DNA of 64,000 bases from Burkholderiales bacterium (GTDB lineage Bacteria; Pseudomonadota; Gammaproteobacteria; Burkholderiales; Burkholderiaceae_C), in the NCBI GenBank assembly GCA_003963115.1, contig RXJQ01000044.1, positions 62,001-126,000 on the forward strand, written 5' to 3'. Within the stretch, counting starts at the first letter, position 1. The number at the start of each line of letters is the position of its first letter. Under the pieces are notes generated by a model. That model saw nothing but the letters and a program-made list of their open reading frames with translations, did no database searches and was not told the DNA's origin. The translations under genes were made by a program, and so were the position numbers. Of this stretch, positions 8,952 through 17,216 are shown piece after piece.

Positions 8952-10073
8952 ATGCCGCGCCCGCTTGAAGCCCTGATCCACCTCGACGCCCTGCACCACA
9001 ACCTCCAGCGTGCCCGCGAATGCGCGCCCGACGCCCGCGTCTGGGCGGTCGTCAAGGCCAATGGCTATGGCCACGGTTTGCAGCGCGTCTATGAAGGCTT
9101 GCGCGCAGCCGATGGCTTTGCCCTGCTGGACATCGCCGAGGCGCAAAAACTGCGCGACCTCGACTGGCGCGGCCCCATACTGCTGCTCGAAGGTGTGTTC
9201 GACGCCCGCGACCTGGAGTGGTGCTCCCGCCTGGGCCTGTGGCACGTGGTGCACTGCGACGAACAGATCGACTGGCTCGCCGCGCACAAGACCGAATGGC
9301 CACACCGTGTGTTCCTGAAGATGAACACGGGCATGAACCGCCTGGGTTTCCAGCCGCACGCCTTCCGCAACGCCTGGGCGCGGCTCAGCGCCTTGCCCCA
9401 AGTGGACGAGGTGTCGCTCATGACGCACTTCTCGGATGCCGACGGCCCGCGTGGCATCGCCCATCAGGTGACGGTGTTCCACGCCCACGCAGGCGACCTC
9501 AGCGGCGAGCGCAGCCTATGCAACAGCGCCGGCACCCTGCGCCACGCCAGCGACCCCGCCGTGCGCGGCGACTGGGTGCGCCCCGGCGTGATGCTCTACG
9601 GCGCCTCGCCCGATTACCCCGAGCATGATGCCGCCCACTGGGGCTTGAAGCCCGCGATGACCCTGCAATCGCGCCTCATCGGCATCCAGCACCTGCAGGC
9701 CGGCGACACCGTGGGCTACGGCAGCCGCTTCACCGCCCCCGGCCCCATGCGTGTCGGCGTGGTGGCCTGCGGCTATGCGGACGGCTACCCGCGTCATGCA
9801 CCGGATGGCACGCCCGTGCTGGTGGACGGCCAGCGCGTGCCGCTGGTCGGCCGCGTCTCCATGGACATGCTGTGCGTGGACATCACGCACCTGCCCCAGG
9901 CCCAGATCGGCAGCCCCGTCACCTTGTGGGGCCTGGCGTCGGGTCATGGCACGAGCGCCGGCGTGCTGTCGATCGACGAGGTGGCGCGGCACTGCGGCAC
10001 CATCGGCTACGAGCTGATGTGCGCGGTCTCGCCGCGCGTGCCTGTCCAGGTGCTCAACCACCCCTTCCCTTGA
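8952..10073 (+). CDS. alr: Alanine racemase
   Basis: 373 residues. The PLP-lysine motif is [11 protein letters not shown] near residue 35, and the catalytic tyrosine region is [39 protein letters not shown] and [17 protein letters not shown] are further Alr blocks. The enzyme converts L-alanine to D-alanine for peptidoglycan. It is transcribed away from lplT, with 209 nt between their starts holding both promoters. Confidence 0.97.
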   Translation: MPRPLEALIHLDALHHNLQRARECAPDARVWAVVKANGYGHGLQRVYEGLRAADGFALLDIAEAQKLRDLDWRGPILLLEGVFDARDLEWCSRLGLWHVVHCDEQIDWLAAHKTEWPHRVFLKMNTGMNRLGFQPHAFRNAWARLSALPQVDEVSLMTHFSDADGPRGIAHQVTVFHAHAGDLSGERSLCNSAGTLRHASDPAVRGDWVRPGVMLYGASPDYPEHDAAHWGLKPAMTLQSRLIGIQHLQAGDTVGYGSRFTAPGPMRVGVVACGYADGYPRHAPDGTPVLVDGQRVPLVGRVSMDMLCVDITHLPQAQIGSPVTLWGLASGHGTSAGVLSIDEVARHCGTIGYELMCAVSPRVPVQVLNHPFP

Positions 10074-10116
10074 TCCACCCTGATTCACGTGCCGATATCG
10101 GCATACGGCTTGCATC

Positions 10117-10163
10117 GTCAGGCAGGCCTCGCCATTCACCTTTGACAACCTAATCTGCCTGAC
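10117..10163. repeat. 9-bp perfect inverted repeat in front of the thioesterase gene
   Basis: GTCAGGCAG (10117-10125) and CTGCCTGAC (10155-10163) are perfect inverted copies 29 nt apart. The second copy ends 6 nt before the first possible ATG of the next gene. It could be an operator or a leader stem that affects ribosome access; no T-run follows. Confidence 0.5.
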
Positions 10164-10169
10164 AAGACA

Positions 10170-10697
10170 ATGAACATCGCTGCGGAACGACACATGGACA
10201 TCGACCACCAACGCCATCAACTGCGCATGACCGTGCTCATGACGCCAGACATGGCCAACTTCTCCGGCAATGTGCATGGCGGCACCATCCTCAAGCTGCT
10301 CGACCAGGTGGCCTATGCCTGCGCCAGCCGCTATGCCGGCTGCTATGTGGTCACACTGTCGGTGGACCAGGTCACCTTTCGCCAACCCATCCACGTGGGC
10401 GAGCTGGTGACCTTCCTGGCCTCGGTCAACTACACCGGCACCTCATCGATGGAGATCGGCATCAAGGTGATCGCCGAGAACATCCGCACGCAGGTCGTTC
10501 GGCATGCCAACAGCTGTTTCTTCACCATGGTGGGGGTCGATGACCAGGCCAAGCCCACGGCGGTGCCACCCCTGACACCGAGCACACCCGATGAAGTCCG
10601 CCGCTTCAACTCGGCCAAGCTGCGCAGGCAGCTGCGCCAGGAGCTGGACCAGCGCTTCAAGGCCATCCAGGCCGAGACGGGTGACGTGGCGGGCTGA
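10170..10697 (+). CDS. Acyl-CoA thioesterase, YciA-like hotdog fold
   Basis: 175 residues from the first ATG. A second ATG at 10194 (MDIDHQRHQLRMT) has GGAA 6 nt upstream and may be the true start, giving 167 residues. The hotdog core is clear: MTVLMTPDMANFSGNVHGGT, then TILKLLDQVAYACASRYAG, VTLSVDQVTFRQPIHVGEL and SSMEIGIKV. The family hydrolyses acyl-CoA to free CoA in the cytoplasm and acts as a hexamer in studied members. A charged C-terminal helix (RRFNSAKLRRQLRQELDQR) follows the fold. radA starts 45 nt downstream. Confidence 0.9.
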   Translation: MNIAAERHMDIDHQRHQLRMTVLMTPDMANFSGNVHGGTILKLLDQVAYACASRYAGCYVVTLSVDQVTFRQPIHVGELVTFLASVNYTGTSSMEIGIKVIAENIRTQVVRHANSCFFTMVGVDDQAKPTAVPPLTPSTPDEVRRFNSAKLRRQLRQELDQRFKAIQAETGDVAG

Positions 10698-10742
10698 CCC
10701 CGCGCATCGGTCCCATTGAAACCATGCCCGACAATCGCCGGC

Positions 10743-12119
10743 ATGGCCAAAGAAAAAACCGTCTACACCTGCAGCGAATGCGGCGGCGTCAGCCCAAAGT
10801 GGCTGGGCAAGTGCCCGCACTGCCATGCCTGGAACACGCTCGAAGAAACCCGCGCCGAGCCCGCTTCGGCTGGCAAGAACCGCATGCAGGCCCTCAGCCG
10901 TGGGCTCAATGCGGCACAGCCTGTCGCCACGCTCTCCGAGATCGAAGCGGCCGACGTGGCCCGCACGCCCACAGGGCAGGAGGAACTGGACCGCGTGCTG
11001 GGCGGCGGCATCGTCGCTGGTGGCGTGGTGCTGATCGGTGGCGACCCGGGCATCGGCAAGTCCACCCTCCTGCTGCAAGCGCTGGACGCGCTGTCCCGCC
11101 AGATGCGCGTGCTGTATGTGACCGGCGAGGAAAGCGGTGCCCAGGTCGCCATGCGCGCTCACCGACTGGGCCTGGAAGGCACCCAGGTGCGCGTGCAGGC
11201 CGAGATCCAGCTTGAAAATATCATCGCCACGCTGGAAGCCGAGAAACCTGCCTTCTGCGTGATCGACTCGATCCAGACCTTGTTCTCCGACCAGCTCAGT
11301 TCGGCCCCGGGCTCAGTGGCGCAGGTGCGCGAGTGCGCCGCCCACCTCACGCGCGTGGCCAAGTCCAGCGGCTGCACCATGGTGCTGGTGGGCCACGTGA
11401 CCAAGGAAGGTGCGCTGGCTGGCCCCCGCGTGCTGGAGCACATCGTCGACACCGTGCTGTATTTCGAAGGCGACACGCACAGCAGCTTCCGCCTGGTTCG
11501 CGCCATCAAGAACCGCTTCGGTGCCGTCAACGAGATCGGTGTGTTCGCCATGACGGACAAGGGCCTCAAGGGCGTGAGCAACCCCAGCGCCATCTTCCTG
11601 TCCACGCACAGCGAGCCGGTGCCGGGCTCCTGCGTGCTCGTGACGCTGGAAGGCACGCGCCCCTTGCTGGTGGAAATCCAGGCCCTGGTGGATTCAGGCG
11701 GCCCCAGCCCGCGCAGACTGAGCGTGGGCCTGGAGCGCGATCGCCTGGCCATGTTGCTGGCCGTGTTGCACCGCCATGCGGGCATGGCCTGCTTCGATCA
11801 GGACGTGTTCGTCAACGCCGTGGGCGGCGTGCGCATCAGCGAGCCTGCGGCCGACCTGGCCGTGCTGCTGTCCATCCAGAGCAGCCTGCGTGGGCGCGCC
11901 CTGCCCAAGGGCTTCATCGCCTTTGGCGAAGTGGGTCTGGCCGGTGAAGTGCGCCCTGCCCCACGTGGCCAGGATCGCCTGAAGGAAGCCGCCAAGCTGG
12001 GGTTTTCAGTGGCCCTCGTACCCAAGGCCAATGCCCCCAAGAAGCCCATCGAGGGTTTGACCATCCATGCCGTGGACCGCGTGGAGGAGGCCATCGAACT
12101 GGTGCGCGCCCTGATGTGA
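10743..12119 (+). CDS. radA: DNA repair protein RadA
   Basis: 458 residues from MAKEKTVYTCSECGGVSPKW. A four-cysteine zinc finger (CSEC...CPHC) opens the protein. A RecA-like ATPase follows, with Walker A GGDPGIGKSTLL near residue 100 and the RadA-specific IKNRFGAVNEIG. A Lon-like C-terminal domain carries GGVRISEPAADLA and GEVGLAGEVRP. RadA promotes branch migration in recombination and repair. The ORF could begin 9 codons earlier, but the zinc-finger start matches the family. It converges on murJ with 40 nt between. Confidence 0.97.
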   Translation: MAKEKTVYTCSECGGVSPKWLGKCPHCHAWNTLEETRAEPASAGKNRMQALSRGLNAAQPVATLSEIEAADVARTPTGQEELDRVLGGGIVAGGVVLIGGDPGIGKSTLLLQALDALSRQMRVLYVTGEESGAQVAMRAHRLGLEGTQVRVQAEIQLENIIATLEAEKPAFCVIDSIQTLFSDQLSSAPGSVAQVRECAAHLTRVAKSSGCTMVLVGHVTKEGALAGPRVLEHIVDTVLYFEGDTHSSFRLVRAIKNRFGAVNEIGVFAMTDKGLKGVSNPSAIFLSTHSEPVPGSCVLVTLEGTRPLLVEIQALVDSGGPSPRRLSVGLERDRLAMLLAVLHRHAGMACFDQDVFVNAVGGVRISEPAADLAVLLSIQSSLRGRALPKGFIAFGEVGLAGEVRPAPRGQDRLKEAAKLGFSVALVPKANAPKKPIEGLTIHAVDRVEEAIELVRALM

Positions 12120-12159
12120 CGGGTGACGGCGCGCATGAGCCGCACAGCCGCAATATGGC

Positions 12160-13722
12160 TCAGCCCTTGATCGCCTGCTTGAGATTCAAGCCCGATGCCA
12201 TGAGCGTGCCGAAATACACCACGGCCGCGCCGATCAGGCACAGCGTCAAGGCGCCCACACGCACCATGGCATGGGCACGCAGGCCGATCCAGTCGATGTG
12301 CTCGGACGCCAGCCACAAGCCCACACCCAGCAGGGCTGTGGCCACCACCACGCGCACGCTGAAAGCCATCCAGCCAGGCGAAGGTTGATAGCGCTGGGCC
12401 TTGCGCAAGCCCGTCAGCAGCCAGCCCGCGTTCACCATCGAGCCCAGACCGATGGACAGCGCCAGACCGGCATGCCCCAGCACAGGCACGAAGATGGCAT
12501 TGAAGATCTGCGTGATGATCAGCACCGCGATGCCGATACGAACCGGCGTCTTGATGTCCTGCGTCGCGTAAAAGCCCGGCGCCAGCACCTTCACCCCGAT
12601 CAGACCCATGAGGCCCACACCGTAGCAGGACAAGGCCAGCACGGTCTGCTTCACGTCGTTCGGGGTGAAATGCCCGTAGTGGTAGAGCACGGCCACCAGC
12701 GGCTTGGCAAACACAAGCAGCGCCACGGCACAGGGCAGCGCCAGCAGCACGACCAGGCGCAGGCCACGGTCCAGCAACGCGGAGAACTGGTTCACGTCGC
12801 CACTGGCCTGCGCGCGCGACAACTGCGGCAGCAGGACCACGCCCAGCGCCACACCCAGCATGGCGGTGGGGAACTCCATCAGGCGATCGGCATAGGTCAG
12901 CCAGGACACGGCCCCGGCCCCCAGGTGCGACGCGATCTGCGTATTGACCAGCAGCGAGAGCTGCGACACCGACACACCCAGCACGGCCGGCGCCATCTGC
13001 CGCAGGATGCGGCCCACACCAGGGTGCGCACGTGCCTTGCGCCATGCGGCCAGCGTCAAGCCGACGCGGGGCACCATGCCGATCTTGAGCAAGGCTGGCA
13101 CCTGCACGACCAGTTGCAGCACACCACCAATCATCACGCCCACGGCCAGCGCATACACCGGCTCCGTGCCATGCGCCCGACAAAGCGGTGCCACGAAAAT
13201 GGCCGCACCGATCACCGACAGGTTGAGCAGCACCGGCGTGGCGGCCGGCACGGCAAAGCGGCTCCAGGTGTTGAGGATGCCGGCGCTGAGGGCCACCAGC
13301 GACATGAAGCCGATGTAGGGGAACATCCAGCGGGTCATCACCACGGCCGAATCAAAGCCCCCGCTTTCCTTCAGGCCCGAGGCCATGGCCCAGACCACGA
13401 CAGGCGCGCCCACCACGCCCAGCACGCACACCAACGTCAAAATGCCGAAGAGGACGGTACCCACGGCATTGACCAGATCGTGCGTGGCTTCGTCGCCGTT
13501 GCGGGCGCGGCTTTCAGCCAGGATGGGCACGAAGGCCTGTGAAAACGCCCCTTCGGCAAACAGGCGGCGCAGCAGATTGGGGATGCGGAAAGCGACGTTG
13601 AAGGCGTCGGTGGTGGCGCTGGCGCCGAAAGCCGCTGCGATCAGCAACTCCCGAACCAGACCGGTGATGCGCGACGCCAGGGTCAGCAGGGAGACGACGG
13701 ACGCGGATTTCAGCAAGCTCAT
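12160..13722 (-). CDS. murJ: Lipid II flippase MurJ (MviN)
   Basis: 520 residues from MSLLKSASVVSLLTLASRIT. About 14 membrane segments are apparent. GLVRELLIAAAFGASATTDA, FRIPNLLRRLFAEGAFSQAF and the later VSWLTYADRLMEFPTAMLGV are the MurJ signatures, including the arginines lining the lipid II cavity. It moves lipid II across the inner membrane for peptidoglycan synthesis. It is divergent from rpsT; murJ and rpsT are neighbours in many betaproteobacteria. Confidence 0.97.
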   Translation of the reverse strand: MSLLKSASVVSLLTLASRITGLVRELLIAAAFGASATTDAFNVAFRIPNLLRRLFAEGAFSQAFVPILAESRARNGDEATHDLVNAVGTVLFGILTLVCVLGVVGAPVVVWAMASGLKESGGFDSAVVMTRWMFPYIGFMSLVALSAGILNTWSRFAVPAATPVLLNLSVIGAAIFVAPLCRAHGTEPVYALAVGVMIGGVLQLVVQVPALLKIGMVPRVGLTLAAWRKARAHPGVGRILRQMAPAVLGVSVSQLSLLVNTQIASHLGAGAVSWLTYADRLMEFPTAMLGVALGVVLLPQLSRAQASGDVNQFSALLDRGLRLVVLLALPCAVALLVFAKPLVAVLYHYGHFTPNDVKQTVLALSCYGVGLMGLIGVKVLAPGFYATQDIKTPVRIGIAVLIITQIFNAIFVPVLGHAGLALSIGLGSMVNAGWLLTGLRKAQRYQPSPGWMAFSVRVVVATALLGVGLWLASEHIDWIGLRAHAMVRVGALTLCLIGAAVVYFGTLMASGLNLKQAIKG

Positions 13723-13755
13723 GCCGGGGATTATAGGAAGCGCCTGGCAGCTCTC

Positions 13756-13784
13756 TTGGCAAACCAGCGGCACCGCGCTATAAT
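13756..13784 (+). promoter_or_regulatory. Sigma-70 promoter of rpsT
   Basis: TTGGCA (13756-13761) and a perfect TATAAT (13779-13784) are separated by exactly 17 nt. Transcription would start near 13791, giving an 87-nt leader before rpsT. The element lies between the divergent murJ and rpsT starts. Confidence 0.85.
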
Positions 13785-13805
13785 CTTGGGCTTTCCAACC
13801 AACTT

Positions 13806-13868
13806 AGCCCTGTGGGGTGCGAATTGCAGTAATGGCAACAAAGCCATTTGGCAGGCATTCACAGGGCT
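13806..13868 (+). promoter_or_regulatory. Structured 5' leader of rpsT, possible autoregulatory site
   Basis: AGCCCTGTG (13806-13814) pairs perfectly with CACAGGGCT (13860-13868), ending 9 nt before the rpsT ATG. Inside that stem, AATGGC (13831-13836) pairs perfectly with GCCATT (13843-13848) around an AACAAA loop. The long-range stem would hold the ribosome-binding region. rpsT is known to be autoregulated in E. coli; that this leader does the same here is inference. Confidence 0.5.
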
Positions 13869-13877
13869 CACAAGATC

Positions 13878-14171
13878 ATGGCATCTGCATCCAAAGCCAA
13901 GAAAACCGTCCGTATCGCCTCGGGCCGCAAGCGCGCTCGCCAAGACGTCAAGCTGAACGCCGCCAACTCGGCCCTGCGTTCCAAGTTCCGCACCGCCGTC
14001 AAGGGCGTGCTGAAGGCTGTGCAAGTTGGCGACAAGGCCAAGGCTTCTGACGCTTTCAAGTCCGCTCAAAGCGTGATCGATTCGATCGCCGACAAGGGCA
14101 TCTTCCACAAGAACAAGGCTGCCCGCCACAAGAGCCGCCTGTCGGCCAAGATCAAGGCCATCGGCGCCTGA
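13878..14171 (+). CDS. rpsT: 30S ribosomal protein bS20
   Basis: 97 residues from [40 protein letters not shown] and [19 protein letters not shown] are typical bS20 helices; the protein is small, very basic and helical. It binds 16S rRNA early in assembly of the small subunit. A ten-codon upstream extension to 13848 is possible but would begin inside the leader stem, so the internal ATG is preferred. A strong terminator follows, so this is a single-gene unit. Confidence 0.97.
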   Translation: MASASKAKKTVRIASGRKRARQDVKLNAANSALRSKFRTAVKGVLKAVQVGDKAKASDAFKSAQSVIDSIADKGIFHKNKAARHKSRLSAKIKAIGA

Positions 14172-14215
14172 TCAGGTAGTTTGATCATCTCGGGGCCAAG
14201 GCCCTGGTGACGCAC

Positions 14216-14240
14216 AAAAGCCCGCTTCGGCGGGCTTTTT
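14216..14240 (+). terminator. Rho-independent terminator of rpsT
   Basis: AAAAGCCCGC TTCG GCGGGCTTTTT: a 10-bp stem closed by a UUCG-type tetraloop and followed by T-rich sequence, 44 nt after the rpsT stop. Confidence 0.93.
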
Positions 14241-14307
14241 GTTTGGCTGATCGACATCGCCTGGTCAACCGACCGCACTACGCCGGTGGCGCGAGGCGTC
14301 AAAACAA

Positions 14308-14655
14308 TCAACCGCGAGGGGCGTCCGGCAGCAGACAGGCCTCGACCACCTGCAAATCGTTGTCACGCGCGAAGTTCATGACGAAGTCCCAGGCCATGGG
14401 CTCAATGTCGCGCAGGGCCTCGTTGACCACCACGCACTTGAGGTTGCCCATGCTCGTGGGCACGCAATAAGGCGAATAGCCGATATGGGCGATGGCCCCC
14501 ATGGCCGCCCCACCGGGGCGGAAACAGGACATGGCGCCAGCAAGGCGCTCCGCCCAATCACTGGGCCTGAATGGCTTGCCCTGGCTGGTGAGGCCCTGGA
14601 TGAAGATTTCGCGAGGTTTGGGAGGGGTGTGGTTGGTTTGGGAGGGCGTCGACAC
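14308..14655 (-). CDS. DUF3579 family protein
   Basis: The conserved part reads PREIFIQGLTSQGKPFRPSD, WAERLAGAMSCFRPGG, then CVVVNEALRDIEPMAWDFVM. This is the DUF3579 domain found beside arginine-synthesis genes in Burkholderiales; its function is unknown. I place the start at a GTG (14653-14655) that has GGAAG about 8 nt upstream and gives 115 residues, close to the usual family length. The frame remains open to an ATG at 14805, but those 50 residues are not family-like and use less G/C-biased codons. It is divergent from argD. Confidence 0.8.
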   Translation of the reverse strand: MSTPSQTNHTPPKPREIFIQGLTSQGKPFRPSDWAERLAGAMSCFRPGGAAMGAIAHIGYSPYCVPTSMGNLKCVVVNEALRDIEPMAWDFVMNFARDNDLQVVEACLLPDAPRG

Positions 14656-15056
14656 GTTGGCGCTTCCGACGAGCTGTGCAATGGATGAATTGACAGGCGC
14701 AGCGACAGATTGTGTCTGGCAGCTGCGGGGAACAAGGGCAACGCCGAGCGGGTAACCCGGCACATGTGCCCCGGTGATGGTCACGGTCTGAGTGAGCGTT
14801 TCCATGCGTGACAGCTTCTTATTGTCGCGGACACGTTCACCTATCGCAACATTGATGCCAATAGCCCGTGCCCCTCAGTGGGTCACGCGCTTGACACCTC
14901 GCATTTCCCCATCCGTCCAACGGAAATAGCTGGTGCGTGCAGGCGCAAGTGCCCGGCCCGCATTCCCCGGTCGCATCCTTTTACATAGAATGTGTTCTGG
15001 CGCAGTGCCTGCTGCGCCGTTTTTCTTTGTGCAAACGAACCCGAGAACCCGACGCC
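14656..15056. other. Intergenic region between the DUF3579 gene and argD
   Basis: This region separates two divergent genes. It holds a possible upstream extension of the DUF3579 frame (to 14805). A TAGAAT (14986-14991) could be a -10 box for argD, but no convincing -35 is visible 17 nt upstream. A lone TTGACA near 14892 has no matching -10. No RNA gene or long repeat was seen. Confidence 0.4.
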
Positions 15057-16259
15057 ATGAACGCCCCCGTGTCGATGCCCCATGTGATGCCCACCTATGG
15101 CCGCCTACCGATCGCCCTGTCTCACGGCGAAGGCGTCCGCGTATGGGACACGGAAGGCAGGCGTTATCTGGACGCGCTCTCCGGTATCGCGGTCAACACA
15201 CTGGGTCACAAGCACCCCAAGCTGGTGCCCGCCCTGCAGGATCAGATCGAGAAGATGATCCACTGCTGCAACTACTACCAGGTACCGCTGCAGGAGGAAC
15301 TCGCCCGTCTGCTGGTCGAGCGCTCGGGCATGAGCAACGTCTTCTTCTGCAACTCGGGCCTGGAGGCCAATGAGGCGGCCCTGAAGATCGCGCGCAAGTA
15401 TGGCCACGACAAGGGCATAGCCCGCGCCGAAGTCGTGGTCTACGAGAAAGCCTTCCATGGCCGCTCGATCGCCACCTTGTCGGCCACCGGCAATCCCAAG
15501 GTGCATGCCGGCTTCGAGCCACTGGTCGAAGGCTTCGTGCGTGTGCCGCTCAATGACATCGAGGTGCTGGAAGAAGTCGCCCGCACCCGCCCCAATGTGA
15601 CCGCCGTTTTCCTGGAGGTGATCCAGGGCGAAGGCGGCATCAATCCGGCCCGCGCCGAATACCTGCAGGCCGTGCGCGAGCTGTGCGACAAGCAAGGCTG
15701 GCTGCTGATGCTCGATGAAGTGCAATGCGGCATGGGCCGCACGGGCAAGTGGTTCGCCCACCAATGGGCTGGCATCCAGCCCGATGTGATGCCGTTGGCC
15801 AAGGGCCTGGGCTCGGGCGTGCCCATCGGCGCGGTGGTCTGCGGGCCCAAGGCGGCCAATATCCTGCAACCCGGGAACCATGGCACCACCTTCGGCGGCA
15901 ACCCGCTGGCCATGCGCGCGGGTGTCGAGACCATCAAGATCATCGAAGACGACCAGTTGCTGGCCAACGCCACCCGCGTGGGCAAGCACCTGCAAGATGC
16001 CCTGCACCGAGAACTGGGCGAGCTCAAGGGCGTCAGCGAGATCCGCGGCCAGGGCCTGATGATCGGCATCGAGCTGGACCGCCCCTGCGGCGTGCTGTTG
16101 CAACGCGCGGTCGATGCCGGCCTGCTGCTGAGCATCACGGCCGACAAGGTCATCCGCCTGCTGCCGGCCCTGATCGTCACACAGGAAGAAGCCGACGAGA
16201 TCGTGGCCACGCTGGTGCCCCTGGTCAAGGCCTTCCTGGCCGAACCAAGCGCCGCTTAA
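15057..16259 (+). CDS. argD: Acetylornithine/succinyldiaminopimelate aminotransferase
   Basis: 400 residues from MNAPVSMPHVMPTYGRLPIA. Class III aminotransferase with VFFCNSGLEANEAALKIARK, the FHGRSIATLSATGNP block, LMLDEVQCGMGRTGKW, and the PLP-lysine region PLAKGLGSGVPIGAV. It transaminates N-acetylglutamate semialdehyde to N-acetylornithine in arginine synthesis, and often the equivalent lysine-pathway step. The frame extends 40 codons upstream, but those residues do not resemble the family. argF follows with 30 nt between, forming an argDF unit. Confidence 0.96.
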   Translation: MNAPVSMPHVMPTYGRLPIALSHGEGVRVWDTEGRRYLDALSGIAVNTLGHKHPKLVPALQDQIEKMIHCCNYYQVPLQEELARLLVERSGMSNVFFCNSGLEANEAALKIARKYGHDKGIARAEVVVYEKAFHGRSIATLSATGNPKVHAGFEPLVEGFVRVPLNDIEVLEEVARTRPNVTAVFLEVIQGEGGINPARAEYLQAVRELCDKQGWLLMLDEVQCGMGRTGKWFAHQWAGIQPDVMPLAKGLGSGVPIGAVVCGPKAANILQPGNHGTTFGGNPLAMRAGVETIKIIEDDQLLANATRVGKHLQDALHRELGELKGVSEIRGQGLMIGIELDRPCGVLLQRAVDAGLLLSITADKVIRLLPALIVTQEEADEIVATLVPLVKAFLAEPSAA

Positions 16260-16289
16260 CCCGACCCTTGAATCCGCATGAAGCCCGGT

Positions 16290-17210
16290 ATGAGCCTGAT
16301 CAAACACTATCTGCAGTTCAAGGATCTGCGTGAGCAGGAGTACGACTACCTGTTCGAGCGCGCGGCCCTCATCAAGCAGCGCTTCAAGAACTACGAGAAG
16401 TACACGCCGCTGGTGGACCGCACCCTGGCCATGATTTTCGAGAAGGCCTCCACGCGCACGCGGGTGAGCTTCGAGGCTGGCATGTACCAGATGGGCGGCT
16501 CGGTGGTGCACCTAACTACGGACGGCAGCCAGTTGGGTCGCAGCGAACCCATCGAGGACAGCGCCAAAGTGATCTCGCGCATGGTCGACATCGTGATGAT
16601 CCGCACCTACGAGCAATCCAAGCTCGTGAAGTTCGCGGCCAACTCGCGCGTGCCCGTCATCAACGGCCTGACCAACGAGTACCACCCCTGCCAGATCCTG
16701 GCCGACATCTTCACCTACATCGAGCACCGCGGCTCGATCAAGGGCAAGGTGGTGGCCTGGGTAGGCGATGGCAACAACATGGCCAACACCTGGCTGCAGG
16801 CGGCCGAGATCCTGGGCTTCACGGTGCACGTGAGCACGCCCAGCGGCTACGAGATCGACCCGCAAGTGGCCGGCATCAGCGACACGTCCTGCTACAAGGT
16901 CTTCAAGGATCCGATGGACGCCTGCCGTGGCGCCGATCTGGTCACCACCGATGTGTGGACCTCGATGGGCTACGAGGCCGAGAACGAAGAACGCAAGAAG
17001 GCTTTTGCCGACTGGTGCGTGGACCTCGACATGATGGCCGTGGCCCATGCCGATGCCTTGTTCATGCACTGCCTGCCAGCGCACCGAGGCGAGGAGGTCC
17101 AAGCCGAGGTGATCGACGGGCCACAGTCCGTCGTATGGGATGAGGCTGAGAATCGCTTGCATGTGCAAAAGGTACTCATGGAGTACCTCTTGCTCGGCCG
17201 GATCGGCTGA
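16290..17210 (+). CDS. argF: Ornithine carbamoyltransferase
   Basis: 306 residues from MSLIKHYLQFKDLREQEYDY; an ATG 12 nt upstream is an alternative start. The carbamoyl-phosphate motif is ASTRTRVSFEAGMYQMGG, HPCQILAD binds ornithine, WVGDGNNMANTW is the SMG-loop region, and FMHCLPAHRGEE is the catalytic cysteine block. It makes citrulline from ornithine and carbamoyl phosphate. Its stop lies 6 nt from the stop of the convergent chemoreceptor gene, with no obvious terminator between. Confidence 0.97.
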   Translation: MSLIKHYLQFKDLREQEYDYLFERAALIKQRFKNYEKYTPLVDRTLAMIFEKASTRTRVSFEAGMYQMGGSVVHLTTDGSQLGRSEPIEDSAKVISRMVDIVMIRTYEQSKLVKFAANSRVPVINGLTNEYHPCQILADIFTYIEHRGSIKGKVVAWVGDGNNMANTWLQAAEILGFTVHVSTPSGYEIDPQVAGISDTSCYKVFKDPMDACRGADLVTTDVWTSMGYEAENEERKKAFADWCVDLDMMAVAHADALFMHCLPAHRGEEVQAEVIDGPQSVVWDEAENRLHVQKVLMEYLLLGRIG

Positions 17211-17216
17211 TCAGCC

